NCBI GenBank assembly: GCA_015499995.1
Contig: JADNRV010000284.1
Span: 1-62,655, forward strand
Source of the DNA: Flammula alnicola
Lineage: Eukaryota; Basidiomycota; Agaricomycetes; Agaricales; Strophariaceae
Direction of reading: 5' to 3'
DNA: 62,655 bases
In this document: positions 22,922 through 35,918 of the stretch, piece after piece
Position numbering within the stretch: position 1 is the first letter of the stretch
Layout of the letters: every line of letters begins with the position of its first letter
Notes under the pieces: generated by a model
The model's input: the letters and a program-made list of their open reading frames with translations, nothing else
Database searches by the model: none
What the model was told of the DNA's origin: nothing
Program-made: the position numbers and the translations under genes

Positions 22922-23477
22922 TGGTACTGATGTACAGTATATCACAAAATGATTGGCTCCTCGTAGCCGGGTCATAGTAACTTTTCTTATAACCCTCCCT
23001 ATTCTTTTTGCTTTGTCTAGTTCAGACTGAAGGGCTACGTACACCAAGGCATCTCCCAGACGGAGCGATCACACCAGATGTAGCCTAGTAGCTGAGTTTG
23101 ACATCACTCCAATTCTGGTGCTCTGAATTGTCCTTTATGTACAAGGCCTGCTCGGCCATCAATCCCATCGACGTCCTCGATTACTGCAGGAAAAAGTACC
23201 TCGACGTGGCTTTTACTCTCGCGGACGTCTGATAGCTCGGTATGTCTATAGCTCGTAACATAGCAATTTCCTCTAATATGATATATTATTCCCAAGATAT
23301 TTGATGCTGCGCAATTGTGGGAAGGTTTGGATTGACGTCTTTGGGCATATTCATCATCTTCGTGGAAAGTAGTTTCTCAATGCCAATAATTATTCCCATG
23401 GAAATATCTTATAATAAAATTTCATTGTCAGAGTCGTTTTAAGCTTGTTCCTAATTCTAAACCCCTTTTCTAGAGGC
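22922..23477. other. No gene recognised
   Basis: Spacer before the membrane-protein gene. A short ATG frame at about 23136-23230 on the plus strand looks protein-like but ends after about 30 codons and cannot be linked to the gene downstream. Confidence 0.4.
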
Positions 23478-24732
23478 ATGACTCTCTCTCGGGAGCACCA
23501 AGAGACTTCCGTAGTCTTTGTCGCAGCCTTTCTCAATGGTTTGTGCGATCCGGCTGAATATATCATATATATTAACTGACTTCATTAAATTCAGGCATAT
23601 ATTTAATGGTTGTAGCCGCCGTTGTGTATCTGATCTGGTAACTTCAGTCAACATTCCATCCTCACTATTTTCCCATTTATTTATTTTGCTTTTCAAAGTT
23701 CCAACTCAAGGTTTGAGAGGCAGTGGAAAATAGTGCTTCTCAATACTGTCGTCATGTACTCACTTTCGACGACATATATGACCTGTTTCTTCATTCAATC
23801 TTTCCACACCAAGGACTCCATACCAGTCACTCAAGTGGCTTCTGCATGTGCAATAACCAATGTAAGGCTATTTTTAGTTTCTATGGAAGCGAAGTTTCTA
23901 AAGGACGTTCAAAGATAATCTTTGCTGAAATGGTCTTGATGTGGAGGGCTTGGGTCGTCTGGAATCGTTGTTGGTGGGTAGTCGTTATTCCCTGCCTTGC
24001 GATCGGCGTACATGGAGGTTAGTGCATGCATAACGATTATTTCCGACATCTAACATTTGAAACTGTAGGGTTTGGATATTATTCAACTTGGGGCGTCGCC
24101 CAACTGAATCCATTCAAGACGTTCCCAACTGCCTCATTCGTCTCTATCATCCTAAGCAACGGGACATCTACTCTCTTAATATCCGGTCGAATATGGTACG
24201 ATTATTTGCATGTTTCATTTCAGAGTGTCCTACTAAATATTCATTAGGTTCTACCAACGTCAGCTTTCGAAAAGTCTGGGCAAGGGTGATGGCTACGCAT
24301 CAAAAAGTTCAATAAATATTGCGACTCTGTTGGTCGAATCGGGCGCTTTGTACAATGCCTTCAATGTAAGTGCGTTCAATTACTATCAAATCGTCTAATC
24401 CAACGCGCTGTAGATTGCTTGCCTCCTGACGTCAAAGACTCCAGCGCAGCAGATTATGCTCGCGGGCCACAGTCAGTTGACGGTAAAGATTCAAAGACAA
24501 TTTCCCGTAATGTTCAACAGCTCATTTGATGCGACAGGGAATTATGCCAGCCGTGATTATGGTCCTGGTGCTGCTGGAAATGGTTCCAACTGCCCGCGTC
24601 ACAACCCAATACACAGATATGGTCGGAACTCGGGTTGTGTTCGAAAGCCACAGTCTAAGTACTGGCTTTACCAGCCAAGCGGGCAACAGCAGTGAAGTAT
24701 ATGCATCTAAATCAAGATTAGAGATAATTTAA
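23478..24732 (+). CDS. Multi-pass membrane protein of the kind abundant in Agaricomycetes (DUF6533/DUF6534-like)
   Basis: Eight exons give 294 residues: 23478-23538, 23595-23637, 23699-23861, 23915-24017, 24069-24195, 24248-24365, 24414-24471, 24521-24732. An alternative acceptor at 23710/23711 for exon 3 would remove four residues. The product has about six to seven hydrophobic helices, for example IYLMVVAAVVYLIW, VLLNTVVMYSLSTTYMTCFF, IIFAEMVLMWRAWVVWNRCW, VVVIPCLAIG and GIMPAVIMVLVLLEM, and a polar C-terminus. The block MVLMWRAWVVWNRCWWVVVI is typical of a large, uncharacterised receptor-like family in mushroom genomes. The final intron (24472-24520) is required to switch into the frame that encodes the last helix. 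Function is unknown; sensing or transport has been speculated for such proteins. Confidence 0.75.
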
Positions 24733-25326
24733 TATGATTTGGGACCTCTGCACCTTATACTGTGAGGCAAGGGTCCAAACAAAGCGAATATTTCCATAGA
24801 GGTGACTTTCATGGAGACTCACAGGCCAGACTGAATCGGATCTCACAGGCTCTCTGGATGCGGATACTTGTGAGTGCTCCAAGGCAGCGCCGCGCGTTGT
24901 AGCGTTGCAGGCACTTGGCCGCATGTGGTCAGTTATCACATCGCGCTGGGGTACGTGCATACGGTGGAGTAGTCCGATATGACTTGACTCTAGGAAGCCG
25001 ATGCTCGGAGACGCGTCGAGCGGGCGTTGTGGTATAGCGTCGCAGGCAAAGAGTGGAATGTGTTGGACAAGGAGACGCGCGGCTGACACGCAACAGTGCA
25101 CAGCCGCTGATGGAATCTACATACCTATCTAATCTAACCGAACGCCATGCCAGATCTCACTGTCCTGGGCGCCATAGTCAGATAATCAGCAGTGTCTGAA
25201 GAACTTGAACCGGGGAACCTTCGTCATTGAATATTGAATATTGAGGTCGCTACAGCTGAAGCGAGAAACAAAAGGCAGGCATAAGGCAAAGTTACATAAG
25301 CTACATTACAACAGATGGGGAAAAAG
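24733..25326. other. No gene recognised
   Basis: Spacer with no coding pattern; includes short GC-rich direct similarities (cgttgcaggc / cgtcgcaggc) of unknown meaning. Confidence 0.4.
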
Positions 25327-25400
25327 TGATTCGACCCAGGCTCGAACTGAGGACCTTCTGTGTGTTAGACAGATGCGATAACCAACTACGCCATCGAACC
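25327..25400 (-). tRNA. tRNA-Val (anticodon AAC), copy 1
   Basis: A 74-base gene, identical to the copy at 38590-38663. On the minus strand it starts GGTTCGATGG, has the anticodon loop ctAACac, T-loop ttcgagc, acceptor stem closed by tcgaatc and discriminator A. No intron. A run of five T follows on the minus strand (25322-25325 region) as RNA polymerase III terminator. Confidence 0.93.
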
Positions 25401-26482
25401 GATGAAAAGTTAGTCGCATGTGCCTCACCTTATTCGTGGCTGTGCTAGAAGTAACCCTGATTGGAGAAATTGGCGCCCGAGATGGTCCACGGAAACAAGG
25501 TGAGAGTTATAACTGATTGAATCAGGAGTATAATATAATCGATTAGTGTGCAGGCGGAGCCGAACGATGAGTAGACATGTGAGCGCGGGCGAAAGTTGGA
25601 TGTGGTGTCATAAGTCTGTACGGTGTAGCATGGATGTGAATTGTTTAAGTGTGCGATGGTGGATGTACTGGTATACATGTATGTGTGTAGTTAGTGATAG
25701 TAAACGGTGCGACACAAGATAAGCAGAACAGGAGATGAACGAGGTCGGGAAATCAAAGCAGGTAATCGATAGCAAAAGCGAAACTAAAGCTTTGAGCTTG
25801 AAGAACGAATTATGTTGTACAATAAGCAGTGCAGGTACAATAAACGACAAACTGAAAAGGAAAAAGAATGTAGTGGTTTGTGTGGTTTGTAGTGTGCATT
25901 TGATGATTATGATGTGGGGTTTCGCAAGGGTTATTGATAAGGGTCTGCACGGGCGAAAAAAGAACGAGTAGGAAATTCCATCAAAAAGCCCAAAAAAAGT
26001 CCAAGAGAAAATGCGAATGCAAAGTGAAGAATAAGAAAGACGAGGAGGGCAAGAGATACGTTGTAGATGGGTAGCGCGGAGGATAGAGCACCGACGAAAA
26101 TCTTCAGTTTGAGGGTCCTCTAGGAACCCGCAACGCCCGCGGGGGAATTTCCAGCACAAGACATCAGGCCCAGGTCTCAGGCCTCAGGCCCAACAACGGG
26201 TCCAGTCAAGGATCTCCCTAACTTTGTCTCGTCTCCCTCCAAAAATCGACTCTCGCACCATTCATCGCCTTCAAGGCTCCAAGGGGTCAACATGTCATCC
26301 ATAAGCCATCGAGGCGGGGCAGATACGCACTGCACAAGAAACTGACCGGCAGTTGTCCAGCCCCACGAATCACAACAGACAACTTCGGATAGAACACGAA
26401 GACGCAGCACGCTAAGTGTCTCCAGAACTGCCCATCGAAGCTTAGCGCGCGGCGCTCGAGCCTCAAGGTCTCAGACCCAAAC
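25401..26482. other. Spacer with the 3' region of the MAPKK gene
   Basis: No separate gene is convincing. The minus-strand open frame 26159-25608 is phenylalanine-rich and without start context; it probably reflects the pyrimidine-rich 3' untranslated region and terminator area of the kinase gene. Confidence 0.45.
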
Positions 26483-28734
26483 CTAACCGTCAAGCGGCGA
26501 GTCGGAAGCCCGCCTCTCCCTCTCCCGCGATCCACCGCCCGCAGTCGACGGCCTACTGTCCTCCGCATCAGCTCCTCCACCAGCAGCAATTGAATCTGTG
26601 GTGTCGCTCCTCCTACCCTTCCTCGCTTTAGCCCAGCCCCACACCTGTCTGATCCATCGGGCCATGTGCACGTCCTGCTTCATGGTGTTGACGATCCAGG
26701 GATGAACGAGCATTTGTTCAGGCGTAGGACGGAGGGCTGCATCGCGAATGAGGCTGTGGTTTTATGGCAAGTTAGATATGTGCCTTTCGATGCGAAAAGG
26801 AGAGGGGACACGTACGTCTGCTTGATAAAATCCTTCATCTCGTCGGACCATGTCACACCGGCTTCGGGCTCGTCCTCGAGTTTCGGGGGCTGGGTAGATG
26901 GGATGTATACGTCAGTCAATTGTCAACTCTCAAACCATAGAAAGCAAACTGCATGTCCAGGTCTACGAGAGAAAACGAAAAACTCACCTCTCCAGTAGTG
27001 ATCATCAGAATCAGCTCAATCGTGGGCAGATTGCTCGGGAACGGGAACCGATTCTGGACAAGCTCCAGCAGCGAGATGCCCGTCGACCATACGTCAGACC
27101 GTACGGTGTATTCTTGGCCAGAGACTCTCTCGGGCTAGAAAAACAATCCCATGTTAGCCTTTGCTGCCCGTGGATATACGTAAAGCAAGATGAAAGCAAG
27201 CGACTTACAGCCATATAGATCAACGTCCCCGTGAACGTTCCTACGATCGAGTTCACGAGCTCGCCCGATACGCCGAAGTCGCAGAGCTTGACGATACCCT
27301 CACGCGAGAGGAGGATGTTGGACGGTTTGATGTCGCGGTGGATGGTCTTCTTAGTGTGAAGGTATGCCAGACCTTGCAGAACCTACATGAGAGGTGGGGG
27401 AAACATGAATAAAACAAGAAAAAAGACAAGCATAGGCCAAGGGACGGATGTGCGCTCACCCCTTCAGCTATTCTCCCGGCTATCTTCTCTCCGATAACAG
27501 CCTTCACCTCCCTAAGCTTCGCGCCCACCGCCTCGAGGCTCTTCCCATCACAATACTCCATGACAATCTTGACCTCACTACTGCTCGGACTCATATACGC
27601 GCCGTAGCATAAGACGATATTGCGATGTCTCGTCCCGGAAATGATGCTCAGCTCCCTGACCACCTGCCGCACCGAGGTGGAGTCGCGCGTGGTGATAGTC
27701 TTGCGAGCGTAGGTCATCCCATCGCGCATGTCGAGGACCCTGTGTACAGCACCGCCTGCACCCTCGCCGAGCCGAGAGACAATGGTGAGCAGTTCATCGG
27801 TGAACTCTTTCTTGGGGACGGGTTGCAATGGGGCGGAAGGGGGAGTGTTGCTCCTACTAGTGTTGTGGTTGTTGACATTGTTACTAGAACCTTTGGCATT
27901 GGCGCCATTTGAGCTTGACTGACTGCTGCTGTGGTTACTAGCTTCATTGCTGGTGCTAGCACCGTGTGCTGGCGATGACTCCCCAGACGATGATTCACTC
28001 GCGATCGTCGCCCCAGTATAACTGGGGGACGCCGATGGTGATGTCGACATGGGACGCGAGACAGTGCTTGATCCGGCAACCGAGGGAAAGTTGTCATCAT
28101 CATAGCTATTGGTTATGGCGATCCTCTCGATTGCCTCTCTAATCCCCATCACAGGGTCCATGACAGGGAGAGGCTGGATCTGCGGTGCGCCACCGCTGTC
28201 CGTGAGGAGCGTTGGACGATGGTACTGTCGGTCGGGGGAGTAAGTCTCCTGAGGACGAATGGTGCGCTCTTCAGGTCTCTGCGTCTCTGCAGTGCTGTCT
28301 CTAGTGCTTCTCGCATTGGAGCCCGAGGTCGAGTCAGTGGCTCGGGCAATGCTAGGATTGGCAAGATGGGGAGCTGACACGTTGACAGATCCAATGTGGA
28401 CGTTGATGCGTGGGGGCCCGCGCCTGCCACGAGATGGAACGGGGGTGACAAGAGTGGGTATGGGTCCGTTAAAGCGGGGTGTGTCCGAGGGCGAGAGGGC
28501 CGTGAAAGTGCTCTGGGACGTCGAGGTCGAGGTGGGCTGCCCATAGTAAGCATGGTGTGCGGGGTATCCTTGAGCTTGCGCTTGGGGATTAGATTGGGAT
28601 TGGGTGGTAGTTGCCAGAGGGTCAGGGGTATTTGTTGCCAGCGACGACGACGAACTCGAGAGAGATAAGGAGAGAGCTGGGGCACCAGGGCGCGTAGACC
28701 TTGTGCGGGGCCCAAGTGGTCTCAGCGACATCAT
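26483..28734 (-). CDS. MKK1: MAP kinase kinase of the cell-wall-integrity pathway (Mkk1/2-like)
   Basis: Five exons on the minus strand (28734-27460, 27382-27209, 27134-26988, 26889-26816, 26753-26483) encode 646 residues. Residues 1-300 are a low-complexity Ser/Thr/Pro-rich regulatory region. The kinase domain follows: glycine loop [10 protein letters not shown] (about 321-330), ATP lysine in YARKTI (K345), catalytic HRDIKPSN (D442), DFG (460-462), activation segment with [13 protein letters not shown] (483-485) and TSDVWS-like RSDVWSTG. The wording [30 protein letters not shown] and [16 protein letters not shown] fits the Mkk1/Mkk2 class, which is activated by Bck1 and phosphorylates the Slt2/Mpk1 MAP kinase in cell-wall stress signalling. 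The C-terminal tail is Arg/Ser-rich. All catalytic residues are present. The symbol is by similarity. Confidence 0.93.
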
Positions 28735-31700
28735 GCTAGCTAATGGTGGTCAAGAGAGAGATGTGTATTAGAAGGATAGAGATGCTGAGTGAGCGTGTGT
28801 ATGCCTGTTGTCCTGCTGCTGCAGGGTCCGGCTGTCAATGACAGCAAGAAATAAGTAGCGGACGAAGGAGAGACTGCACTAATAGAAGAGTATTTTTAAG
28901 AGAGTGTGCAAGATCACAGCCGTGTCTTCTCATGAGACAATCTTCGCCCGCGTTATCTATAGCACACTTTCTCTGATTTTCATGATTTGATCGTACATCG
29001 CACATAATTTGAGGACATGCAAATCAGCGCACGACAAGGCAATCTGAACATACGTCGATACGATCCTGTCGCGCTAACCATTCCAATTCGCCAACCTCGC
29101 AATACGATCAACGCAACACTGGAAAGAAAAAAACCTCAAAACCAGTACGGCCCACTTCCTCATGGCCGTCACTTTATCTGATCAAGATCAAACCCTCATC
29201 ATGATCACGTCCTCCTCCGGGCCAATTAATCACACATGGATCAACTTTCAGCGTCCCGAAACCCCCAGCGTCAGCGCCCATCTAAAATTTGGGCCGTTGA
29301 CATAGAGATGAACAGTTCCTTTCTGTGGCTGTTTCTGACTTCAGGCTGGGATTCTGCATTCCTGGCTTACGTACCCTAAAATAGCAGATCACCGGCACCT
29401 ATACGCTTAGCCCCAGGGAGGAGTTTGACGTTCAATTTTCTAGGTCGTTCAATCCGTTTCATACTGTGCCCTAAAATTTGAGCATGAGGTGGACAGGTTC
29501 TGAGAGTGCGTTCTACCTCATACTCTGAGTCAATGTCCCGGTGATAAATTTAAGAAGCACAGCACTTAAAATACGTGGTCAGAAATAAGTACTGGCCCCG
29601 AGTGAGCAGAAGCTTGACTAGTGGACCTGCATCTCACCGGTTGTATAAGTTCCGTTCCGCCCCGATGCGATCAAGCTGCATCCAAGTATGATGTATATCA
29701 TAGTGCCTACACAGCCAATGGTTCACGCGCAGGTCACCCGTAGGCCGTGCAACTTGTAGGTGACCTGTAAGCTAGCCTCCAAGCAGAGCGTAAATTGACC
29801 TACAAGCTTCTCGCGTATTTAAACCACTGGTTGCTAGCAAGCACTGCCAGCACATCACCTACGTACTGTGCTTATGGGTATCTTGTATATCTGCTTGTAC
29901 TCTGCCTACAGACTGCCGTTCCCATGCACGGCTAGCTCCGGGCAGCGCGTCGCTTGTGGACTTAGAGAATTTCCGCCTCATCAGGAAAAAACGTCCGGCT
30001 CGTAGTTACCTGCCAAGCTTTGTTGTGGAATATAAGCTCCGGTTGTTTACATCGATGCCGCATCTGCTTATGTTGATCTGCGTTGCCTACAAGTACTCCG
30101 GGAGTTATTGCGGGTGGCTCAGTCGTGCCTTGTTGCATTGGCACATAGCTGCATCGTTTGCCATAGTGTGCTGTTCAGACTACATATGACTACAAAGACT
30201 ACAGGTAATTGTACATTTAGCAATTGTACTTAGGGTGCTTTCGAAATGCTTTCGATAAATTGGCTCTTCTCATGTTGGCTCCAAGTTCACTCCCCGGAAG
30301 TCGCTGATGTTCAATGCTTCACTATCGCGGTGCAAGTCACTAAATCACCAGATACTCCACGCATTGTCCGATTCAATAGCTATTGGCCCACACATATGCA
30401 GTGTGCGAATTGCGCGTGGAGGAATTTTGGAGGAACCGACGTTTCAACAAAGTCAGTTCATTCTCCGACACACGTGACTTTGCTGATGAAAGTTGAACGT
30501 GGTCGCCGTGTCAACTTGTTCATCTCTTACCACTACCACCACCGCCGCCTACTCTCATGTCCTTCGATAGCCAACGACGCTACCAGCGAGGCAGACGGGA
30601 GTGTCTCGCACGAAGAACTACATTGTAAGTTGCCTTCACTTGTCTGGACGAAATCCTCAAGACCCATTAACCTCACTGCCGTGTAGATGCTCCCAGGTAA
30701 AATGAACGATGGAAAACCACCTTGTCATTTCACATGATTGTAAGTTCTTGCATGCATCACTCAACCCAGTTAACTAACATGCCACCCTCTTCCCATTTAG
30801 CCAGCGACACACCGACCGGCGGGCCATTTCGACATCCGGTGAACTTCGAGGGATATGGGTTGAGTTTAAGGGATGGGAAGGTCTGAACAAGGCACGTCTT
30901 CTGTTATCTATCTATCTATCTATTTACTAATCCAATTTTCAGACCTCTTGCTGAGCTCCATTTCCATGCCTTTCATAGTCTGCCGAATCCCCAGCCACGA
31001 TGGATACGAGGGCGACGGGTTGCTACCCCTCACGCTGCCGAAAACAGCTGTGTCGTTTGTTGTTTGCCTATGAGTTTAAGCACTGCAGCAGAGTTTCAGT
31101 GGCCCACTGCCTGAACATCTGCTCTGTCGTGCTCTGCTGCATTTGCGTGCGCCCTTCCAGTTGCACAAGGTATGTCGGATTACTGCCTTGTCACCACTGT
31201 TTGCTCATAGCCTCTATTGTCGGCCCAGCAATGCTTGCTCGTCTGTTGTCCATGCTGGGGCTGGGGCAGCTACGCTGACTATGATCGTGTCTGTGATGAA
31301 GCACGCGTATTCACCGCAACAACAACAGCAGCAGCAATAGCTCGGGAGATAGATGAGCGGGAGCGTGTTGGTTGAAGGTTGGTTGCATTTGCCCAGCGCG
31401 TACCATGCATATTCACCCTAGCAAGCGACTGGCGCGATTGATGTCAACAGATAGTTAGCTTGTTAGCTGTATAGATAGTCGAGTTTGAATCAATTTGTTT
31501 CTCATTCTCACTCTTTCCTAACCATGAGCTGCAAAATTGGGTCTTCTTAAGTAAACAACTACCTAGGATATAAATCCATATGTAGGCTATGTTGACTATT
31601 TTGCTACAAGACTACAGGAGCAACGGAGATAAATGTAGCCGTTCTGGGGAGCTACATTGTACAATATTTTAGGGGGATGTCGACCGGTCTATAAATGCTA

Positions 31701-33421
31701 CAGATGCAACATTGTACAACATATACATAGGGTTTTTTCCTGATGCTTCACATCACGCTGTGACTGCCAGCAATGCTTGTCCTCTTCCCCCATGTTGAAC
31801 TTCAACCAACGCACAAGCCCTTCACCTCGGACTGCCTCCTCCCCTCGCTTTCCACTGCCAGTCCTTCCCTCCTTCCTCCCCACTTGAGTAGCCTTCAGCC
31901 CTCTCTTCTGACCTCCAACGGCATCACTTTTGGCCCCAATCAGACTCGGACGACCTTCAATTATGGTCATCGAAGACATCCACCCCAGTGTAAGTTCTTT
32001 CATTACTCCTGTTTACGATACATAGAGGTCCCATATCCCATCTCATCCTTCTATAGAAATGCATTCAAGCAATGGCGAGAGGTCATTCGTGAGCGGTGCC
32101 ACGTCGCCACGTCACGGCACCGCCTTCGAAGGAACCGGTTTGGTTTATCTTCGCTGGAAGTTGCTAGTCTTACCATTATTTATGTTACATTATGTCCCTG
32201 TTGCTATTTTCCTCCTGTTCTCGTGGTACATACACCCTACAGGTGCAATAAATATTGCTCTTTTATGCTCATTTTCGTGAATAGACCAGGATTGTAGTTT
32301 CGGAGAATTTACCAAATGCGGTATAGTGCGTACTAATCGACCTTCAAGCTGCCTACAGGCCGTTAGCCGAGATTGCAGGCAGCCTACGCTCAGTGCTCGT
32401 CAGCCGACTGAGATTTAAAAACGTGAGTTGCTTCCAGATCAAACTGTTGGTCACCTTTAGGCTGGCCCTCAGTCTGCTTGCACCGTCGCCCGCGGGAAAT
32501 TTCCGCGCAGACCATTGCCTGTGTATGTCATTGAAGTTTTTGCAACACCATCCCCGGTGACACGTCCCCGTGAGTCCTTACTTACCACTCGCACGACAAT
32601 CGCACATCAGAATCCGGATTGGACACGTTCTGCCGGCGCATATTCAGATGACCGTAATCACCTTGTCCCAGGCAGTGTCCGTCCAACCCGAGGTGCTAGG
32701 GTACAGATAGATGTTACATACAAAGGAAAACCACGCATCCGCCGGCCGACTACAACGCACAAAACGCATGATGTGCGCGCTCATCCCACATGGTGTCTTG
32801 CGCGGCGCTGACACCCCGCAGCCTCGAGGATTCCAATTGACTTCATTGACACGCCCTCGGGGTCCCTGGAAGACCACGGTCCACTAAGCGCCTTGCTCCT
32901 TCTCCGGAAGCGCCTGTTCTATTCCGTAAATTTGGCTCCCCTCTCTATGGGAGTATCGATTCAAGTTGAAAATCCGCGACACTTCGTATTCAAATTATAT
33001 ATTCGGCCCGTGGGGTACTCATGTCTGATTGATTTTGCACTCAGCATTCTACTTATGCTTGCAGGTCCACAGTCGCATGTCCCTTCATGTCTCTATCCCT
33101 CCAGCTTCGGTCTCCTGAATAGTTGCTTGGTGTCTCCAAAGCCAATGCCTAGATCTCAAGTCAACCTACTTAGGTATTCGCCTCATCGAATGCATCGGGG
33201 GGGGGGGAAAGTAGACTTCAGGTATAGACTGCGATTGAAAAATCTGATCGTTCCGTTTCTGCGACGGCCTTCGTCAACATACGTCCGTTGTCAGGCTCAT
33301 GTAAATTTTGTTCAACTTGAATCCGACATTTTATCTACCCCTCGCTATATAATACATAAATGTCAATGCCATTTGCCTTCCCAAACCCGACAGCGCCCTT
33401 TGTGTTCCAGTAGACTCGATT
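28735..33421. other. Long gene-poor interval (4.7 kb)
   Basis: No gene that I can defend. It contains the MAPKK promoter (28735 to about 29300), a tetranucleotide tract (tatc)n at 30905-30923, a caa/cag run at about 31317-31338, and many short ctaca/tgtag words (29690-30190 and 31560-31730). Open frames at 30246-30686, 31773-32297 and 32893-33456 have no recognisable family and no coherent splice pattern; a short frame near 30800-30885 (GGPFRHPVNFEGYGLSLRDG) reads protein-like. Old transposon remains are possible but no ends were identified. Confidence 0.4.
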
Positions 33422-34528
33422 TCAGAGTTCCTTTTCGGCCTTCTTCCCTTTCCTGATCTCTATATCTTGCCGAGTCAGTTTGGTCCCAAGCAAACTGTCC
33501 CAGTGCACAAAAAACGGTTGAGAAAAGTTTGATTTGATTCCTATGGTCTGATAATATCGTCAATACCTCGAAATATATGGACAAAACAGTGTGAGTAGAC
33601 ACACCTGGTGATGGATGTCATGATAATCTGCTGAATTTTCAGTGAATATTTGGAAGGGGTCGAAGGGGAACTTGTATCCGGCATGATCGTCGACAGATTT
33701 CAATGTCGCTATAAGGAAGAATAGCATGGCCTGCCGGGTGGATAGTCCAGTCACAGCCTCAGCTATCGCAGCGCCAAGGGAGTCGAGAAGGAGCCCTTCA
33801 ACCGGATGATTGTACAAGGCGCCGTACGCGTATGGGACGTAGAGCCGGTGATGATGTGAATGAACGCGCTTGTACAAGAATTCAATGGAATGGAATAGGC
33901 GATGACCGAAATAGAAATATGTGTCCATGCAGAACCTAATAAGGATTTCCACGTGAGCGCTTATACGGAATGAACCCCATGTGAAAAATACTCACATCGC
34001 CAACGCAAACTGGAAAAAGGGAACACCCCACCAGTAAGCGAAGTACGCAAACTCGGGAAGCAGTGTCTCCCCCAAGACTGTCCCGAACGCGTTACGCATC
34101 GTCGGCCGAGCTACATCTGCAAAATATTGCATTTTCAGTTGATGGTCGACGTGCCCCATCTCGTCTACCGAAAGCCACCAAAGGCCCAAGCATGTCTGAA
34201 GGACCTGTTGCAGAATAACACCCCAGAAGACCTGGGGTGGTGTCGCTATGTTCCTTGCTTTCTCTTCCTCGGAAGTGTGGATGCGGTACTTTTCCGGCCA
34301 CTTCCATCCAGCGGTGTCGAGTTTGTGGAAGAAAAAGGAGTAAAGCCAGTACGCGACTATGGGTGTGATTAGGGTGAGCATTTGGTCGGACATGTTGGAG
34401 AGAAGCTGAGGTGCGGGCGAATAGTAGAATGGATACTGCGTAATGGGATGAAAGCAAGTAGGGTGAAGGTCATTGACATCCGCGGGAGGACATGGTGGAA
34501 AAGCGGATGTCAAGTTTATTGAGGTCAT
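33422..34528 (-). CDS. SUR2: Sphingoid base C4-hydroxylase (Sur2-like, fatty acid hydroxylase superfamily)
   Basis: Three exons on the minus strand (34528-33996, 33935-33605, 33547-33422) encode 329 residues, the usual size. The enzyme is a di-iron hydroxylase of the endoplasmic reticulum that converts dihydrosphingosine or dihydroceramide to the phyto form. All histidine boxes are intact: HRLFH (189-193), HSHHH (203-207) and HDIHH (283-287), followed by NFSQPFFVHWDSLLGT, a strong Sur2 signature. Several membrane helices precede and separate them (LTLITPIVAYWLYSFFF; TLLPEFAYFAYWWGV; AMLFFLIATL). The last intron uses the cag at 33550-33548; the alternative ag closer to the exon would break the frame. 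The C-terminus is lysine-rich (KGKKAEKEL), consistent with an ER-retention-type tail. ATG 34528 is chosen as first in frame; a shorter form from residue 45 is possible. Confidence 0.95.
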
Positions 34529-34605
34529 TGCGGAAGAGGTCCCCGTAAAGTACAGCTATTCAACTGGGGAAGAGGCTGTCGAGGCAATTTTTCTTTCTAT
34601 AGCCT

Positions 34606-34613
34606 GCTTTATA
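34606..34613 (-). promoter_or_regulatory. TATA-like box of the Sur2 gene
   Basis: TATAAAGC on the minus strand, about 80 bases upstream of the ATG at 34528. Confidence 0.45.
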
Positions 34614-35918
34614 TCTTTTCCTCCATCTCATAGTTGCCTGGATCTATGCGATGGCATCAGACTCCCTGATTTTAAATCGTCCAAAGATACGGCCCGACTC
34701 ACTCTGGGGTCTATTTCTCTCTCTTTTAATTGACTACCCCTTGGATCTTGATGTAACATTGTAGGGACCCAACCCGACATTGAATATAGATTAAAGGAGA
34801 CTGCAGAGGGGCCCAAACGGGCTTGGATTCTGATGCCTACTCATGCATTCTGTATATACCATACTCTGTGTAGTAGCCTGTGTAAAACTACCACTGCAAG
34901 CTATGCTCGCATTGGTCCAGACATCCGTTCTATTAAACTTTCCCAATGATTCATCATTATTAAAGTTTCACTCGGACCTGTCGGAGAAAAGGATGACAGA
35001 ATATAGAACTGCATAAGATGAGTTTCAGCAAGAAGGGTTACATGGGTACTTCTTCAAGACGGAGTTGCCCAGACCATGGATATCCCGAGATCTCGGATTG
35101 AGAAACCCAATGATGGTGATGCTTGGTTTTACCTGGGCGTCTGGAAGATTGTGAAAACAGCAACCTCACCGACGAAAGGAGATTGAGAAGCAGCCATCCA
35201 GATAAATTTATGATCTATTAATATCTTGCCTAAATGAGTTGAAACAAGGGCAATTCATAGTTATCCAGAAGGCATTTTACAAAGTGTTTTGACACCCATG
35301 GCCGCAACCAATGTCTAAATAGTTGTTCTGATTTTTACAAGAAATTTCAGATGTCCAGGATCCAGATATTGGAATAGTGAACTCTAAATCAAACCGAAGG
35401 TCAGTTCGCCTTTCCTTTAATTAACGACATACTATAGTTTACCGGTATAGGTTGACTTCTGAGGTACACAATACACCCAGGCACCGGCATTAGGCTACAA
35501 ACATTTAAACGTTTAAATGCCTTCGAGAGTTGAAAGGCACGATAAGCCCTGAATCAATGTTTGGATTGCATTTCGTGACAGTATTTCCGTCATTATATCC
35601 TACGATCACTGGATCAGCGCCCGTAGGCGCGGGTCGGTCAAGACAGGATCTCCGAGGGGGAGATCTAGAGGACGACTAAATGAAGACGGTTGGTGAGCCC
35701 TAATCACTACACTCCGTGTTGGTTGCTACTCAACCCGAAAGTAGATGCACATTGCTCGACGGAAGCTTCACCGGCTCAATGAATATTGTCCCGAACTTTT
35801 AAACCTCAGTATATCTCTAGTTTTATATTATAATTACAACCCTCAACCTCAATAACGAGTAAGGATAAGGAGTGCTGCCAAATTCGGATCCACCAAAGCA
35901 TGAGTTGGTCAAAAGGGT
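34614..35918. other. No gene recognised
   Basis: AT-rich 1.3-kb interval between the divergent 5' side of the Sur2 gene and the 3' end of the drug transporter gene. No open frame of note; no repeats seen. Confidence 0.5.

Noticed and set aside
25608..26159. Minus-strand open frame of 183 codons
   Set aside because: Phe/Ser-rich reading of a purine-rich plus strand downstream of the MAPKK stop; no ATG in a good context and no family.
28149..28715. Long minus-strand open frame of 188 codons
   Set aside because: It overlaps exon 1 of the MAPKK in another frame; its composition (Arg/Pro-rich) is that of a shadow of the Ser/Thr-rich coding frame.
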